Part shown: positions 13,701 to 24,390 of the stretch, piece after piece
How the letters are laid out: every line of letters starts with the position of its first letter
Position numbering within the stretch: the stretch's first letter is position 1
NCBI RefSeq assembly: GCF_047663525.1
Contig: NC_092611.1
Location: 8,345,001 to 8,409,000, forward strand
Direction of reading: 5' to 3'
DNA: 64,000 bases
Source: Anas platyrhynchos
Taxonomy: Eukaryota > Chordata > Aves > Anseriformes > Anatidae
Notes under the pieces: model-generated
Databases searched by the model: none
Seen by the model: the letters and a program-made list of their open reading frames with translations, nothing else
Told to the model about the DNA's origin: nothing
Program-made: the position numbers and the translations under genes

Positions 13701-15660
13701 TAAAGTTTTATACTCCTGAAAACTAGGAATAAAAGATATAACCATTTAAAACACAGTGGATAGAAAGGGTTTCCACAGGACTGTAAAACACTCTTACAAT
13801 AGTTAATTGCTAGTTTCTTGTTACAGCACAGAGGAAACTTAAACCAGGAAAAGAACTGCTTCAATCTCCATCAATGAGTAAGAGCAGAAAGAGGAAAAGA
13901 AGTGCTTGGAGAGGGAAAGTTTTGTTTCAGGACCCCTTGTGCCATGCAGAGCATGAGGAACCTTTGGTCCCAGCACACCCACAGTGCCTCCAGCCCCAGC
14001 TCCAAGCAAGTGCCTAGGGTAGGACCCAAGGTGAGGTCCCAGCAACATGCACTGCCCATTTAGAAAGAACATAATTTAGCTAAGAGCATATCAACGTGCA
14101 TGCAACAGAAAACCAGCCAGGACCCTGCACCTGCTTGGCAGCAGGAGACTCATCGTGGTCCCACCGAGACCCACAGCGAGGAGGAGCAGCTCCCAGGCTG
14201 CTGCCCACCTCCAGCCCCTGCTCCCAGGATGGGACTTCCAGATACCAAACATAAAACAATATAAATCCAGATTGCTTGTCCACATGTTACTTAAAACTAG
14301 ATAAAAGAGCACCCAGCTAAACTGCTCAAAACTTCTCTGTTGAAGCTTTTAAAATGCAGCATTTTTGACCAAGTAAAAAGGTAGGCACAGGAGGAAAAAA
14401 ATACTGAAAAGCCAACAACATGCCTCCAACCAACTCTATCAAAGATGGAGCATCCTACCTCAGAGCATACCTCTGCAGAATATTTGGGTCACTAGCATAT
14501 TACCTACCCAGACCCCTTGGCCTCCTGCCAGGAGAACTACCCAGGAACTTCTGCCTGAGGAAGTTTCGCAGTGCTTGAGAGAGAAAGCTGCAGCATTTGT
14601 ACAAGCCCCCTTGTGTGAAACTTATATTCCAAGAGCTGTTTTAAAGTTATATTTCAGAAAATAAACACATTTTATCATTTAAGAGCACGATTGCCTCTAT
14701 TTTTTTCAAATAACTTTTTCAAATAACCCTTTTTCAACAAAAGAATAGCTGCTCCCCTTCTCAGCGAAGATCTGAAACTAAAAACATTTGCTTTTCAGGG
14801 ACATTCTTTATGCATTTTCTTGCAGATATAATGAAGGAGAGCATCTAATCTCTGTCTGCTTGAAAGCACATAAAGTACAGAAAAGAAGACTTGTTTCCAC
14901 TCTCCAGCTCAACACACCCATCCCTTCTCCTGGCACTCACCCGGCACCCCTGGGTGCCCTCGGCCAGGTCAGTGCCTTGGGGCACTGCATTCCCCTGGGG
15001 CCCAGCAGCAGGCATCAGACGCTTCTCAGGTGTGCTGCAGCAGGTCAGTGAGCACAGGGTGCTGTTGACCAGGGGGTCACAGAGCCCGGACCAGCCCCAG
15101 CAGCTCCAGAACTCAAACCCAGACCCCACAAAGAGCCTGGGGCTGAGCCTGCACTCCACAAGCCAAACACAAGCTAGCATGGCTTCAAACACTGTTACAC
15201 ATCACCATGAGCTTGTCTCAGAGCAACAGGCACAGCCCAAATCACCAAAACCCTGAAACACAGCACACACCAAGGGCAAATAGAGGCCTCCTGCACACCC
15301 TTTATAACCTCCCTGGCTGCTGCTGCAGCTTAGCCAGGTGGTGAGGTGGGTGCAGGTGCTCCTTGTCATGCTGATGGGACCAGGACAAGGCACAGAGCTG
15401 CCCTATCAGGCCTCCACTCCTCTCCTCCCACCACATTTTCTGCAGGAACTTTTATTTTTTATTTTTTTTTCTTCCTTTAGTGGCAGATTTTGTGCATTAT
15501 CCAGTAAAGTAACCAGAGAAACACATTCCACTTACCACAGCGTAAATATCGAAATGCTGTTTATATCAATCAGAGAAGCACTTAGGTAGAGATGACAATG
15601 GAGCCCACAGAGCCCTAATCACATACTTTGATTGAACTAAAAGTACTGGGGAAAATGGAA
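7761..15660. other. Intergenic, no supported gene
   Basis: No exon chain, RNA gene or repeat family was recognised. The longest open frame here (7753-8289, +) opens with TTG rather than ATG and has no known domain. AT-rich patches near 10200-10260 and 12300-12380 could be regulatory, but nothing in them decides the matter. Confidence 0.5.
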
Positions 15661-15762
15661 ATCAGATGTCTAGTACTGAGATTTCAATAGAGATGGAAAA
15701 CCGGGGAGGCAGAGATGTGCAGGGAGGCTGCAGCAGGCGGGGGGCACACAGGGAAGGGCCTT

Positions 15763-15783
15763 GCAGCAGCAGCAGCAGCAGCA
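15763..15783. repeat. (GCA)7 trinucleotide tract
   Basis: Seven GCA units in GC-rich DNA. In the + strand frame that crosses it the tract encodes a short serine run, but that frame is not supported as a gene. Confidence 0.8.
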
Positions 15784-16369
15784 GGAGGCACTTTTCTCAG
15801 GGGCACAGGCTGAAGCAGCATTGCATTTTCATTTTCAGCATTAGCTTTGCTGTTGGCATCTCCCCTTGGGTGGGAGTTTCTGCTTTGCAGCCTACTATGC
15901 ATGCCTGGGGGGGAGGGTTAAAGTCCATGGGTACCCCACTGTGTGTTTCCCTCCGTTCCTATTTCAGAGCTCAGATTCCAGGTGTCACCGGGATTTATCC
16001 TAGGGCACTGTGCCTGGGCTCTGATGGCAAGCTGGAAGTGCTTGTGGTCTGCTTTGGGGTTGAAATCCCAGCGCAAAGAAGCCCTAAAGGCGAGGAGGGG
16101 CCCTTTAGAGACCTTCTAGCCCCCTGCTTCTGGGGGACATGGTACCGGACTAGCAGGGAGCGCTTGCTGTTCACTTTGCCCTCTGAGGAAGGCCTCTTTA
16201 CCATGTCCATCTTCCAAGCCGACTTTCTTTTCTGCTTCATCCCTTTGGCACCTGGCTTGCAGCAGCAGGTTGCAACGCCGGGACACGAAGCAAAGCCGGG
16301 GATGGTGCTTGTTAGCGGGAGGGTGACAGCGGCTCACCCGCCCCTCGCTCCTCGCAGCAGATCATTAAG

Positions 16370-16700
16370 GAAGTAAAGGCCAATTACACAGATCCCGAGC
16401 CCGTAATGCTCCCCGGGCACTCTGAGCATCCCAGCCCCGCTGCGGGAGGGCTGCGGGGCGAGCGCGGGGCTCTGCTGCCGCTGCGTGGCCGGCACCGCAC
16501 AGCGCGGGGCTCCCGCTGCTCCCGGCACCGCGGGGCTCGGGGGGGTCCCGCAGGGAGCAAGAGCAGCGAAAGCACTGGGGCAGAGCACAGCAACCCTCCC
16601 CGGAATTATTTCAGGCGCTGTTCAGGACGTGGACCCATTCCTCCTCCTCCTCCCAGCTCCGGGAAGCACGGCGCTCACTCTCTGGCCTTAAGCACCCTCG
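16370..16700. promoter_or_regulatory. Orphan CpG-rich patch (CpG island-like)
   Basis: GC content and CpG density rise sharply here; several GCG and CGG words occur per 20 bases between about 16430 and 16560. The flanks are ordinary. No gene start was found on either strand and RBM7 begins more than 4 kb away. It could be the promoter of an unrecognised or non-coding transcript, a remote CpG island of a neighbouring gene, or an enhancer. The boundaries are judged by eye. Confidence 0.45.
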
Positions 16701-19700
16701 CCACTTTTTCTTGCCAAACACCCCAATTTGAGGTTGCTGTTAAGAAGTAAACGCGTTGGGTGCTCTGTTTACAAAGCCGTTGGGCTGCAAACTCCAGCTA
16801 TACTGATTTGCACCGTACCGCGTTGTTGCTGTCAATTGCTGTAAAGCCACGGACACGTAACGTAATCCCAGGGATTGCCAGTAATTACAGTCATCTTTAA
16901 AGGGATTGTGTGGCTCAGGGGCTGCCGGTGGGATTGCAGTCACAGGTGGTGTGGGAGAAGTAAAACGATGGGGAAGAAAAGGAAAGCGGCAGAAGGCACC
17001 AGGAGGGATATCGGTCCTGAAGGAGGGAGGCAAGTGCAGCAGAGCCACCCAGAGCTGGTGGGAATGCTCGGAGCAGCTGTCCCTGGAGAAGCAAGTGAGT
17101 TAAATGGGGGGGAAGGAAGGCAACCCAGTGCTGAGCATGGATCATTCCCTCTGCCACCTACAATACAGAGTGCTACGCTCAGGCTAGGGTTAGCACATGA
17201 AGAAGTCGAAGGCTGAAACAAGTCATGGGCTGCAAGTATCATAAAAACTCCCCATGACACAAGAGCAGGGGAGGAGTAGAGGGGTTTGTCCACCTCTCTG
17301 CTGGTTTTCCTTTCACTTTCTTGGATATGAACTTAATAAAAAGCCCCAGTGACGTTTTTAGGGCTGTGGTGTAACATTTGCACCAGCGCAGACTTTCTGC
17401 TGTGCTGGAGAGCGCAGAACCTCTGACACTCGCTACTTAACGCTGAATATAACATAATTGTTTCTATAAAGACCTTTGCGACTGTCACAGAGGCACAGTA
17501 AATGCAGGAATTCAGCAGCTGCTGACATGTTCTCTGGAAATAACATGCCCAGGTCTTGTAGTGCGGGTGTCTTTAATCGCTGTTTAACTGTTCGAACATC
17601 AGCATTGCTGGAGATTTTTATGGTCTGTTTAAAAAGCACAATGATTCCCTTCATGGAGAAGTTTGTAGCTACAATTACCCTTCTGTTGCAACCTGCCAGG
17701 AGTAATTGAAAGTCTTTCTCAGCTAGAAGGCTGGGGTATCCTGCCTGCCTGTGCGCTCTCCGGCAAAAAGCGTGGTGGCACTGGCTCGAGCAGCCGCGGT
17801 GGGACCAGTGCAGGCAAGGGAAAGGCTGGCGTGGCATCCTGCTTGTAAGGACGGGGAAAGGAGGGTGGCTGAAGGGAGTGGGTGTCCTTTCACCTTGGAA
17901 TGATGAGGTGGGCAGCTCATTTGTTAATGTATTTCTAAAAGATCATCAGGGCATGAAATCACAGCACAGAGCAGCAGCAAAAATGGAGAAAAACAGGCAA
18001 AACTTCAGTATTTGACTTGCAAAATTTATTAACATAATACAAAATTATTTGAGAGAAATCACGAAGGGGAGGAATCCCTCTCTCAGCCTTCTGCTGCTCC
18101 CCAGTCTTCACTTCTTCCTCCCCACTCCAGGCTGAGCTCTGGCTCCTCCGTTTGCCAGTTTGACTTCCTCATAACTCACTCCATGTCTGAATGAGAAGCC
18201 AAAGAAATGAACCACAAAAACCTGCGGAAGTTCACTTTATTGCCGTAACTGTAGCTGTTATTTTTATCTATCTGCTTCTCTCCCTCTTTGTGCAGGTGTC
18301 AGTCACAGACATTCAATGGCCCTAATGAAAATTGCATATAGGGATAAGGTGTGCGGTTATTGTATTAGCTAGTGTGACCCATTCTTTTAGGCTCTCCAGT
18401 GAAAGAACTGTCATCTGCGATGGCTTTGTCTGACCGAGCTCTCTGTCATTTGACGTAATTACGAGTACCTGTTTTCTGGTAGGATAGCAGGGCGTGGAGA
18501 ATTTTCGAGCATTCACTTTCAATTGAACAGCCCCATTACTGCAGCACTGAAGAAGATTGTCATCTGCACAGGGAAGTCAGCTGAATAACCTGAGGAGCAT
18601 GAGTGCAATCAGGCACGAGAGAAGGCACAGCTGACATCTGCAATCAGCGCTGAGGATAGAGGCATTACTACAGACACAGGACGGACCGACAGATGGACTA
18701 CAGTCCTGTGGGCTCATGGACTGTCGGACACAGCTGAGGCCGAGGGGAGTTCAGAAATCTGTAGCTAGAGAGTAGCAAGCTGTAACACAGGCCAGCACTG
18801 AGCCTTAACCAAGGTGCATCCCATCAGAGTTACTGTCTCTACACTGCATTTCCCTGTTACATTTCAGAGCTTCAGTAGAAGGGAATTATTTTACATCCAC
18901 GCCCTTTCCCAGCCTGTGAGCTGGGACTAGGTGGTAAGATCACGCACGTGCAGCAGCAATCTGAGAACTAATTGCTCTTCTTGCCTCCACTGGTCTGACA
19001 TGAACACTGTTTTCTCAAGTAGCTGTATCAGGTCAGGATACAAATGACGCTGGGGAGAAGTGGTGTCTGGTATCTGTGACTTGTGTGTGTCACCTGCAAG
19101 ACTGACACTGATTTCTTGGGCTTTTTCCTTTGCAATGTAAGAGTAATTGTTAACAATGATTAGTGGTGGAACAGGAAGACTGCTAAGACCCAACACTAAG
19201 AGCCTAATCTAAAGGTGAAAACCAAATTAAGCAGAAACAAGCAGAATTGGTAAGTCTCTGTAATGTTCAAGAACATAAGCTCCTGTATACTAAGAGTGTA
19301 AATAGGAAGCTTACAAACATTTTGTGCCCCGAAAGCAAATACCTTTGAGGGTTTTATTAAATAGCAAAATGGGAATAAAGCAACAAAAAAGGCAAAAACC
19401 ACAACAGGATTGTAGTATGCCTGTAAAAAAATCTGAAATTGTTTTCTCATTCCCCTGTTGTGCATTTTTTTTGGGTCTTGGCCATGCAAGACAGCAACAG
19501 GCCAGCCTGAGCCCATCACCATGTTCTGTGGGTCCCTCTGAATTTATCCGGCTGCGTACCGCACACCGTGCAAAACTGCAAGATCCATCTGAAGATGCCC
19601 AACCCAAGTAAAGAAAACTGATGATGGTAAAGCTGTCAAACACACTTCCAACCAAACCTACGGGGACCCAGTAAGGAAAAAAAAAAAACACAGAAGAAAG

Positions 19701-20430
19701 CAAACGAGGCTCCAGGGAAATTAAGCCAAAGTGGAAGTCCTGGCAGAGTAGGGTAATAATTTCCTTTCTGAATGAGTAACTGTTTAGAATTTAACCAGGC
19801 GAACACGATTAAACCAAATGAATATAAATTCTAGGTGCGGTAGTAAGTAATGAACTGGAGAAAATGAACAGGGCCTAATTAACAAGAAAATAGGATATGC
19901 CATAATGCATTGAAATCTAATGAAAAATGAGGGCTGAACTTCCCCTTTCAAAAAATTTCCAGATGGAAAATATCCTTGTTTTACATCCAGCGTGTTCCAA
20001 AATATCCAGGGGAATTACAGTTGTTTCGAACTGTACTTACCATGCAATCAAACATCATGGGAAAGGGGAGCTATTTCGTAACACACTGGAGAAGTACCTT
20101 AGCTGAGAGATGGGTGTCCAGAACCCTGCTCAAACATAAAAGCAAAAGCGCTGTCTTCACATTAAGAGTAATACAGCTGTTCAGAGGAGGAATGCAAAGC
20201 AGCCTGCGTGTGTTTGTGCCATTACAGGAGGCAGTATTTGGGATGGTGGCGAGTATTGCAGCAATAAAAGGGAACGAGCCAACGGTTCCACACTCCACTC
20301 AGCGCTGTGCTCACTTCCTTTTTATTATTATTACACAAAACAACCGTGCTCATCCTGGTGGCTCACGGCGAAGTTACCTCACCCTGGTCGTGGCTGGGCT
20401 CTGGAGCAGGACCTGCAAGAGAGGGAGACG
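16701..20430. other. Intergenic upstream of RBM7
   Basis: No supported gene. It contains a short A run near 19680-19692 and an AT-rich block at about 19790-19960 with several TAAT-type homeodomain words and an ATGCAT word, a candidate regulatory element. No repeat family was recognised. Confidence 0.5.
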
Positions 20431-20698
20431 TGAGAACAGGGGACACCGAGGGGACACCTCACGGCCTGGCCATACCGAGGCCGCCTCACGGCGGGGCGCG
20501 CCGGAGGGAGCCGTTGGCGACTCCGCGCTCCCCCCCGCAGCCCTCACGCCCCCCTCAGCCCACAATTATGGATTTTTGGCCACCGAATTTCCCGGTCGCT
20601 GCCTTTTATCCCCGTCCCCAGCCCTCCCCTCACGCAGCCCCTCAGCCGTTGACGCCGCCCGCGGCCGGGCGGGGCTCCCTTCCCCCCCCTCCCCCCCG

Positions 20699-20706
20699 TG
20701 ACGTGG
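20699..20706 (+). promoter_or_regulatory. TGACGTGG element (ATF/CREB or UPRE-type)
   Basis: The octamer TGACGTGG lies about 80 bp before the RBM7 start codon. It matches the core of ATF/CREB sites and the ATF6/XBP1 unfolded-protein-response element. Occupancy is inferred, not shown. Confidence 0.4.
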
Positions 20707-20718
20707 CCCCGCGCCGTC

Positions 20719-20730
20719 CGCGCCTGCGCA
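20719..20730 (+). promoter_or_regulatory. NRF1-like site
   Basis: The 12-mer CGCGCCTGCGCA differs by one base from the NRF1 consensus YGCGCAYGCGCR. Such sites are common in CpG-island promoters of housekeeping genes. It is about 55 bp before the start codon. Confidence 0.4.
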
Positions 20731-20784
20731 GCAGCGAACGGCGGCGGCGGCGGCCCCGGAGGGCGCGGGCGGCCGGGCCTCACG

Positions 20785-20880
20785 ATGGGGGCGGCGGCCG
20801 CCGAAGCGGACCGGACGCTGTTCGTGGGGAACCTGGACCCGCGGGTGACGGAGGAGCTGATCTTCGAGCTGTTCCACCAG
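20785..20880 (+). CDS. RBM7: RBM7 coding exon 1
   Basis: Residues 1-32, ending HQ at phase 0, with donor GTGCCG. It carries the first RRM strand (RNP2) and first helix. If intron 1 is retained, the frame runs 13 more codons and stops by 20919. Confidence 0.95.
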
Positions 20881-23473
20881 GTGCCGCCGGGCTCCGCGGC
20901 CGCGGCCCGCTCGTTTTAGCCCCGGCCCCGGCGGGGCGGGGATGGGGCGGGCGGCTGGCGGCGCCATGATGGGGAGGGGCCGGGGCGGTGGACGGCGGCC
21001 GCGGGCGGACAAAATTGTGCGGGAGCGGAGCGCCCCCGCGCGGCCACCTCCTGGGGGCCTCCTCTTTCGTGGGTTAAAACTTTAAAATTTTAAAACTTTT
21101 TTAATTTTTTATTTTTTTTTAAGAGTTTGGGGAGTTGCTCCGCTCCCGCATAACGTCTCTCGTGTCTTGATCCGCAGGCAGGGCCGGTGATTAAGGTTAA
21201 AATCCCCAAGGACAGGGATGGCAAGCAGAAGCAGTTCGCCTTTGTCAACTTCAAGCACGAGGAATCCGTCCCCTACGGAATGAGCCTGCTCAACGGCATC
21301 AAGCTCTACGGGAGGCCCATCAAAATTCAGTTCCGATCAGGTACCCAGGAAAAGAAACACAAAACAACGCAGCTCCCAGGTGGGAAGCGGAGCTGCCGCC
21401 TTCCTCCTCCTCCCCAAACCTGGCAGAGGTGCACTGAGTTGGTCAGCGATGGTTGTTGCTCACCCTGCTCATCCAACTGCTGCTCAGCTGCTACCTGATG
21501 ACGTTGTAGAACAGTGTTGTCACACAGGCATGAGCTTCTGCCCTTGGGTTTTGACCAGGGACCTACCTGCCACTTCAGGGGGCATATAAACCCCGGGCTG
21601 AGTCTTCTCCTTTGTTCGATTATTCGTTCTGTACCCTTGAAAGCCCTTCTAAATTATACCAGCAGTGAAAGTTGCTGCTGACTTCAGTTAAGTGAGGCGT
21701 TTTGGCCAGAATGTTGCAAGCCTGATTGCGTCTTTCCCAACTGGGCATTCAGACAGATGCGGTATCTTGTTTTGGAAACCAGATTGTGTGCTTTTGCAGA
21801 TCGCTGGTGAAACTTGAGAGCTAATTAAGCATGCAGAAATTGTTAGCATCTTACAAGTTCATTTCATATCCAAGTTAATCTAACTGATGTTTGGCGGTCT
21901 CATGAAATGTTTGTTTCTCTTCAGGGAGCAGTCATGCATCTCAAGACGGTAATTCATCTTCTTTACCACATGGAACTGCCAATACCAGCCCATCTGGCAC
22001 AGCACATCCAGCTTCCAGCAGGTAAGAGTCCGCACTGTAGGTACACGTGTGCAGTTCAAGTTAAAAAACAGCACTGACACACTCAGCTTTCCCAGTTCTC
22101 ATTCCAAGCACAACTTACTCTTTCTTCCCTATGGAATCAGTACTTGCATTATTATTACCTTCAGTACCCTGCGTTCTTGGTACCTGAATACCTAATGCAA
22201 AAAGAAGAGGGTCATCTTGAAAGTGACTTTCCAAAAGATCCGATTGCCAGAGCTTCTGGCCCAAGTCACATTCCTGTTTAAAAACTGTTTTGAGTATGGA
22301 AAAGATTCGGTGATGTGGAGAGAGTTCTGCCAAATACACAATGCAAGCGTGTCCGCACTACTTTCTCACAGCAGTAGTAAGTTGAGGGGAATGCTTGCCC
22401 AGTTATTTTTTTCTAATTGTAGCAGTGTGACTGGGCTGCAAGTGCCCCTTAGAGTGGCAATAGCCTATGTTAGAAACATTTAAGACTAAAACTCCTAATC
22501 CCTTTTTCTGCAGATACGATAAGAGTCCAGATAATGCGGTAGCAGCAGGATTCTCATCTGTGCAGAGGTCTCTGCCGTCTCCTGATAACCTTCAGAGACA
22601 AGGAGTGGTAAGCTGTGCTGTTAATAGTGTCTAAACCTGCAGTCACTCACAGATGATGGATAACGTGAAAGAGCTGGCTCTAATTTTGAGTACTTAGATG
22701 TGTCCTATAATGATTGTATTAGGTCACAAGAATGTATTTTTGGGGCGTTGAAATAACCGTTCCAAAAGACTGACAGTGCCTGCTACCAAGCTGTGTGACG
22801 TCTGGGTGGTCTTGGAGCTTTACAAGTCCAGCTGTAGATAAAGCCCTTGGTAGCAGCCGTTCCGTGCGTCTGCAGTCAGTCTCATATTGTTAGTTCATTC
22901 TCATTTTCCCTTGTATTTGCAGCATGATTCACATGGAACTCAGAGGCCAGCACAGGAGATTAAAATTTATCAGGACCCCGTGCCATAGAATAGTTTGAGC
23001 GCTCTGCCAAAAGGAAAGAGCATTGAATCCACCGAGCCTTTTTCTCTTCTGTTTTCCAGATGCACGGTGCAATGCGGCAGCAGTCCCAGTACGGTGGGAA
23101 GTATGATCACCCTGGCTTTGCTGCCTCCGGGTACCAGCACGGGCACTCGTTTAACCACTCGTCAGCCTCGCAGATGCAGTGGCGCCCAGACGTCGCAGCG
23201 CTGCGCAAGACCAGGATGGGCTCCCACCCCTATTACTCGGACAGTCGGCATTTTGGCCGAGAACAGCGTTTTGGGGACCGTGGGCCTGACTATTGCAGGG
23301 GCAAAAGGGATGACTACGGGTTTGAAGACAGAGGCCACGACTCTGACCATCATTACCGGGGGAGCAGAGACGACTTTGTCTACGAAGACAGGAATCGTGA
23401 AGGCTGGAGCCATGATTACGAAAACAGAAGAGAGAACTACAGAGAGGGCAAGTGGCGCCTGTCACGGCATTAA
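20785..23473 (+). CDS. RBM7: RBM7, RNA-binding protein 7 (NEXT complex subunit)
   Basis: RBM7 binds nascent, often uridine-rich, non-coding RNA in the nucleus. With ZCCHC8 and the helicase MTR4 it forms the NEXT complex, which delivers promoter upstream transcripts, enhancer RNAs and extended snRNAs to the exosome. Coding exons are 20785-20880, 21178-21340, 21925-22021, 22514-22607 and 23060-23473. All introns are GT-AG, and the joined frame is 864 nt, giving 287 aa against about 266 in human. One RRM spans residues 10-87, with RNP2 TLFVGNL at 11-17 and RNP1 KQFAFVNF at 50-57. A Ser/Thr/Pro-rich linker follows, then an Arg/Asp/Tyr-rich tail ending WRLSRH. The start is the ATG giving MGAAAAEADRTLFVGN, as in human. 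Two oddities are a duplicated tail unit with a 20-residue period (residues 230-262) and proline 140 where human has the MK2-target serine 136. The identification is very secure. Confidence 0.97.
21076..21122. repeat. A/T-only low-complexity tract in RBM7 intron 1
   Basis: About 45 bases of almost pure A and T, built on repeated TTAAAACTTT and an AAAATTTT centre, sit immediately after the CpG island and about 55 bp before exon 2. It supplies a T-rich stretch upstream of the exon 2 acceptor, though that acceptor's own polypyrimidine tract is weak. Confidence 0.7.
21178..21340 (+). CDS. RBM7: RBM7 coding exon 2
   Basis: Residues 33-86 plus one base. It encodes most of the RRM, including RNP1 (residues 50-57) and the GIKLYGRPIKIQF end of the fold. 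Acceptor CCGCAG, donor GTACCC, phase 1. Confidence 0.95.
21925..22021 (+). CDS. RBM7: RBM7 coding exon 3
   Basis: Residues 87-118 plus two bases. It encodes the low-complexity Ser/Pro/His linker just after the RRM, beginning GSSHA as in human. Acceptor TCTTCAG, donor GTAAGA. Confidence 0.93.
22514..22607 (+). CDS. RBM7: RBM7 coding exon 4
   Basis: Residues 119-150. It corresponds to the human segment around the stress-kinase site. Here the sequence reads VQRSLPSPDN (residues 135-144), so the serine of the human R-x-x-S motif is proline 140. The next serine, 141, keeps its SP context. Acceptor TTCTGCAG, donor GTAAGC, phase 0. Confidence 0.93.
22923..22988 (+). other. Possible alternative last exon of RBM7
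   Basis: A good acceptor (a T/C-rich run ending TTTGCAG at 22922) is followed, in the phase 0 required after exon 4, by 21 open codons and a TAG at 22986-22988. Splicing here would give a 171-residue protein with the RRM and linker but without the Arg/Asp-rich tail. No nearby poly(A) signal or strong donor supports it, and 21 open codons can occur by chance. Confidence 0.2.
23060..23473 (+). CDS. RBM7: RBM7 coding exon 5 (terminal)
   Basis: Residues 151-287 and the stop codon TAA. It encodes the C-terminal tail rich in Arg, Asp, Tyr, Gly and His. RGKRDDYGFEDRG (residues 230-242) is echoed as RGSRDDFVYEDRN (250-262), a 20-residue tandem repeat. The acceptor is GTTTTCCAG, directly before an in-frame ATG codon that is internal here. 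The end GKWRLSRH aligns with the human end. Confidence 0.95.
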   Translation: MHGAMRQQSQYGGKYDHPGFAASGYQHGHSFNHSSASQMQWRPDVAALRKTRMGSHPYYSDSRHFGREQRFGDRGPDYCRGKRDDYGFEDRGHDSDHHYRGSRDDFVYEDRNREGWSHDYENRRENYREGKWRLSRH

Positions 23474-23541
23474 CAAGCACTCAGTAGGCTTCAAAGAACT
23501 TTATGGGAAACTTTAACCTGTTTCTAACTGAATCTCTGTAA

Positions 23542-23547
23542 AATAAA
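23542..23547 (+). terminator. RBM7 poly(A) signal
   Basis: AATAAA lies 68 bp after the stop codon, so the 3' UTR would be under 100 bases. An ATTAAA at 24018-24023 could act as a distal alternative, giving a 3' UTR that includes the CR1 fragment. Confidence 0.75.
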
Positions 23548-23647
23548 CCCATCAAAGTTACCATTTAACATTTGTAAAACTACTAGCAGAATGCTCCAAA
23601 ACTAGCATCTTATTTTTAAACGTGTTAACGGCACCAAACCTGTCTGA

Positions 23648-23779
23648 ATTTAAAAAGCGCTTGGACTGTGCACTTAGTCACAGGGTCTGAGCTTTTGGGC
23701 AGACCTGTGCGGTGCCAGGAGTTGGACTCGATGATCCTTACGGGTCCCTTCCAACGCGGGATGTTCTCTGATTCTGTAA
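23648..23779 (+). mobile_element. CR1 LINE 3' end, truncated
   Basis: The stretch carries the hallmark bird CR1 tail: GTTGGACTCGATGATCC, then GGTCCCTTCCAAC, then GATTCTG-type terminal repeats. Upstream, a segment resembling the CR1 3' untranslated region starts near TTTAAAAAGCG. It is a 5'-truncated insertion of about 130 bp in the same orientation as the genes. It is diverged and lies between RBM7 and REXO2. It is the clearest lineage marker in the window. Confidence 0.85.
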
Positions 23780-24325
23780 TAACACCTCAGGGCTCTATGC
23801 AAGAAAACAAACCTGCCACATTTTGAGAGTTGTTGCTGGGTGCTTGTATTATAACCAAGAGTGTATTTTTGTAGGAGGAGGGCTCTGTCAGGTGCAGGCA
23901 CACACCCCTTGAAGCAGAGCCCGAGGGCTGTGATGCTTTGTGGCACCTGACGGGCGTTTCCAACCGTTTTGATACACAAACGATTCCTTTTGAATATTCC
24001 TTGTTTTGGAGAAGAACATTAAAAGCCTCCCCGTGGATAAACCATACACACGCGAATGTTTTCACAGCCTGGTTTTATTCGTTCAGTTCACCCCCGTTTG
24101 TACCCATTTGGCCTTTGAAATGCGCTTGGGAAAAGCTGTGGTGGTCGGAGAGGTGTGAGAGCAGCCGGTTAGCGCCTGCACCGACCACATTCCTTCTCCT
24201 GGGGGTTGAAAACAACGTGTTTTAACCAAAAAGCCACCTTTTAGCCCCAACCCGCTGCCGCCATAGCCCGGGCCGCAGCCCCGCCCGCCGCTCCCGGCGC
24301 ACCCCGCGCGCTCGACTCACTCGGA

Positions 24326-24341
24326 ACTACAACTCCCAGCA
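24326..24341 (+). promoter_or_regulatory. ZNF143-type ACTACA motif, forward
   Basis: ACTACAACTCCCAGCA matches the long SBS1 consensus beginning ACTACA(A/N)(T/N)TCCCAG. It is a strong match to a motif enriched in housekeeping and bidirectional promoters. Confidence 0.7.
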
Positions 24342-24390
24342 GCACTCGCGCGCGCCGCCCGCGCTCGCCCTGGGGCCGCCGCCGCGGGGC

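Larger units (their letters stand above)
20440..21065 (+). promoter_or_regulatory. RBM7 CpG-island promoter
   Basis: Dense GC and CpG sequence covers the 5' region, exon 1 and the first part of intron 1 of RBM7, then gives way abruptly to an AT-rich tract at about 21070. No TATA box is evident near the start codon, as expected for a housekeeping gene. A TGACGTGG element and an NRF1-like site lie within 90 bp of the start codon. The transcription start is not determined; it probably lies between 20700 and 20784. The left edge is approximate. Confidence 0.8.

Noticed and set aside
15666-16376. 236-codon ATG frame on the + strand, among the longest in the window
   Set aside because: No domain or family is recognisable, the serine run comes from a GCA repeat, and there is no promoter or splice context upstream. 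GC-rich DNA favours long chance frames.
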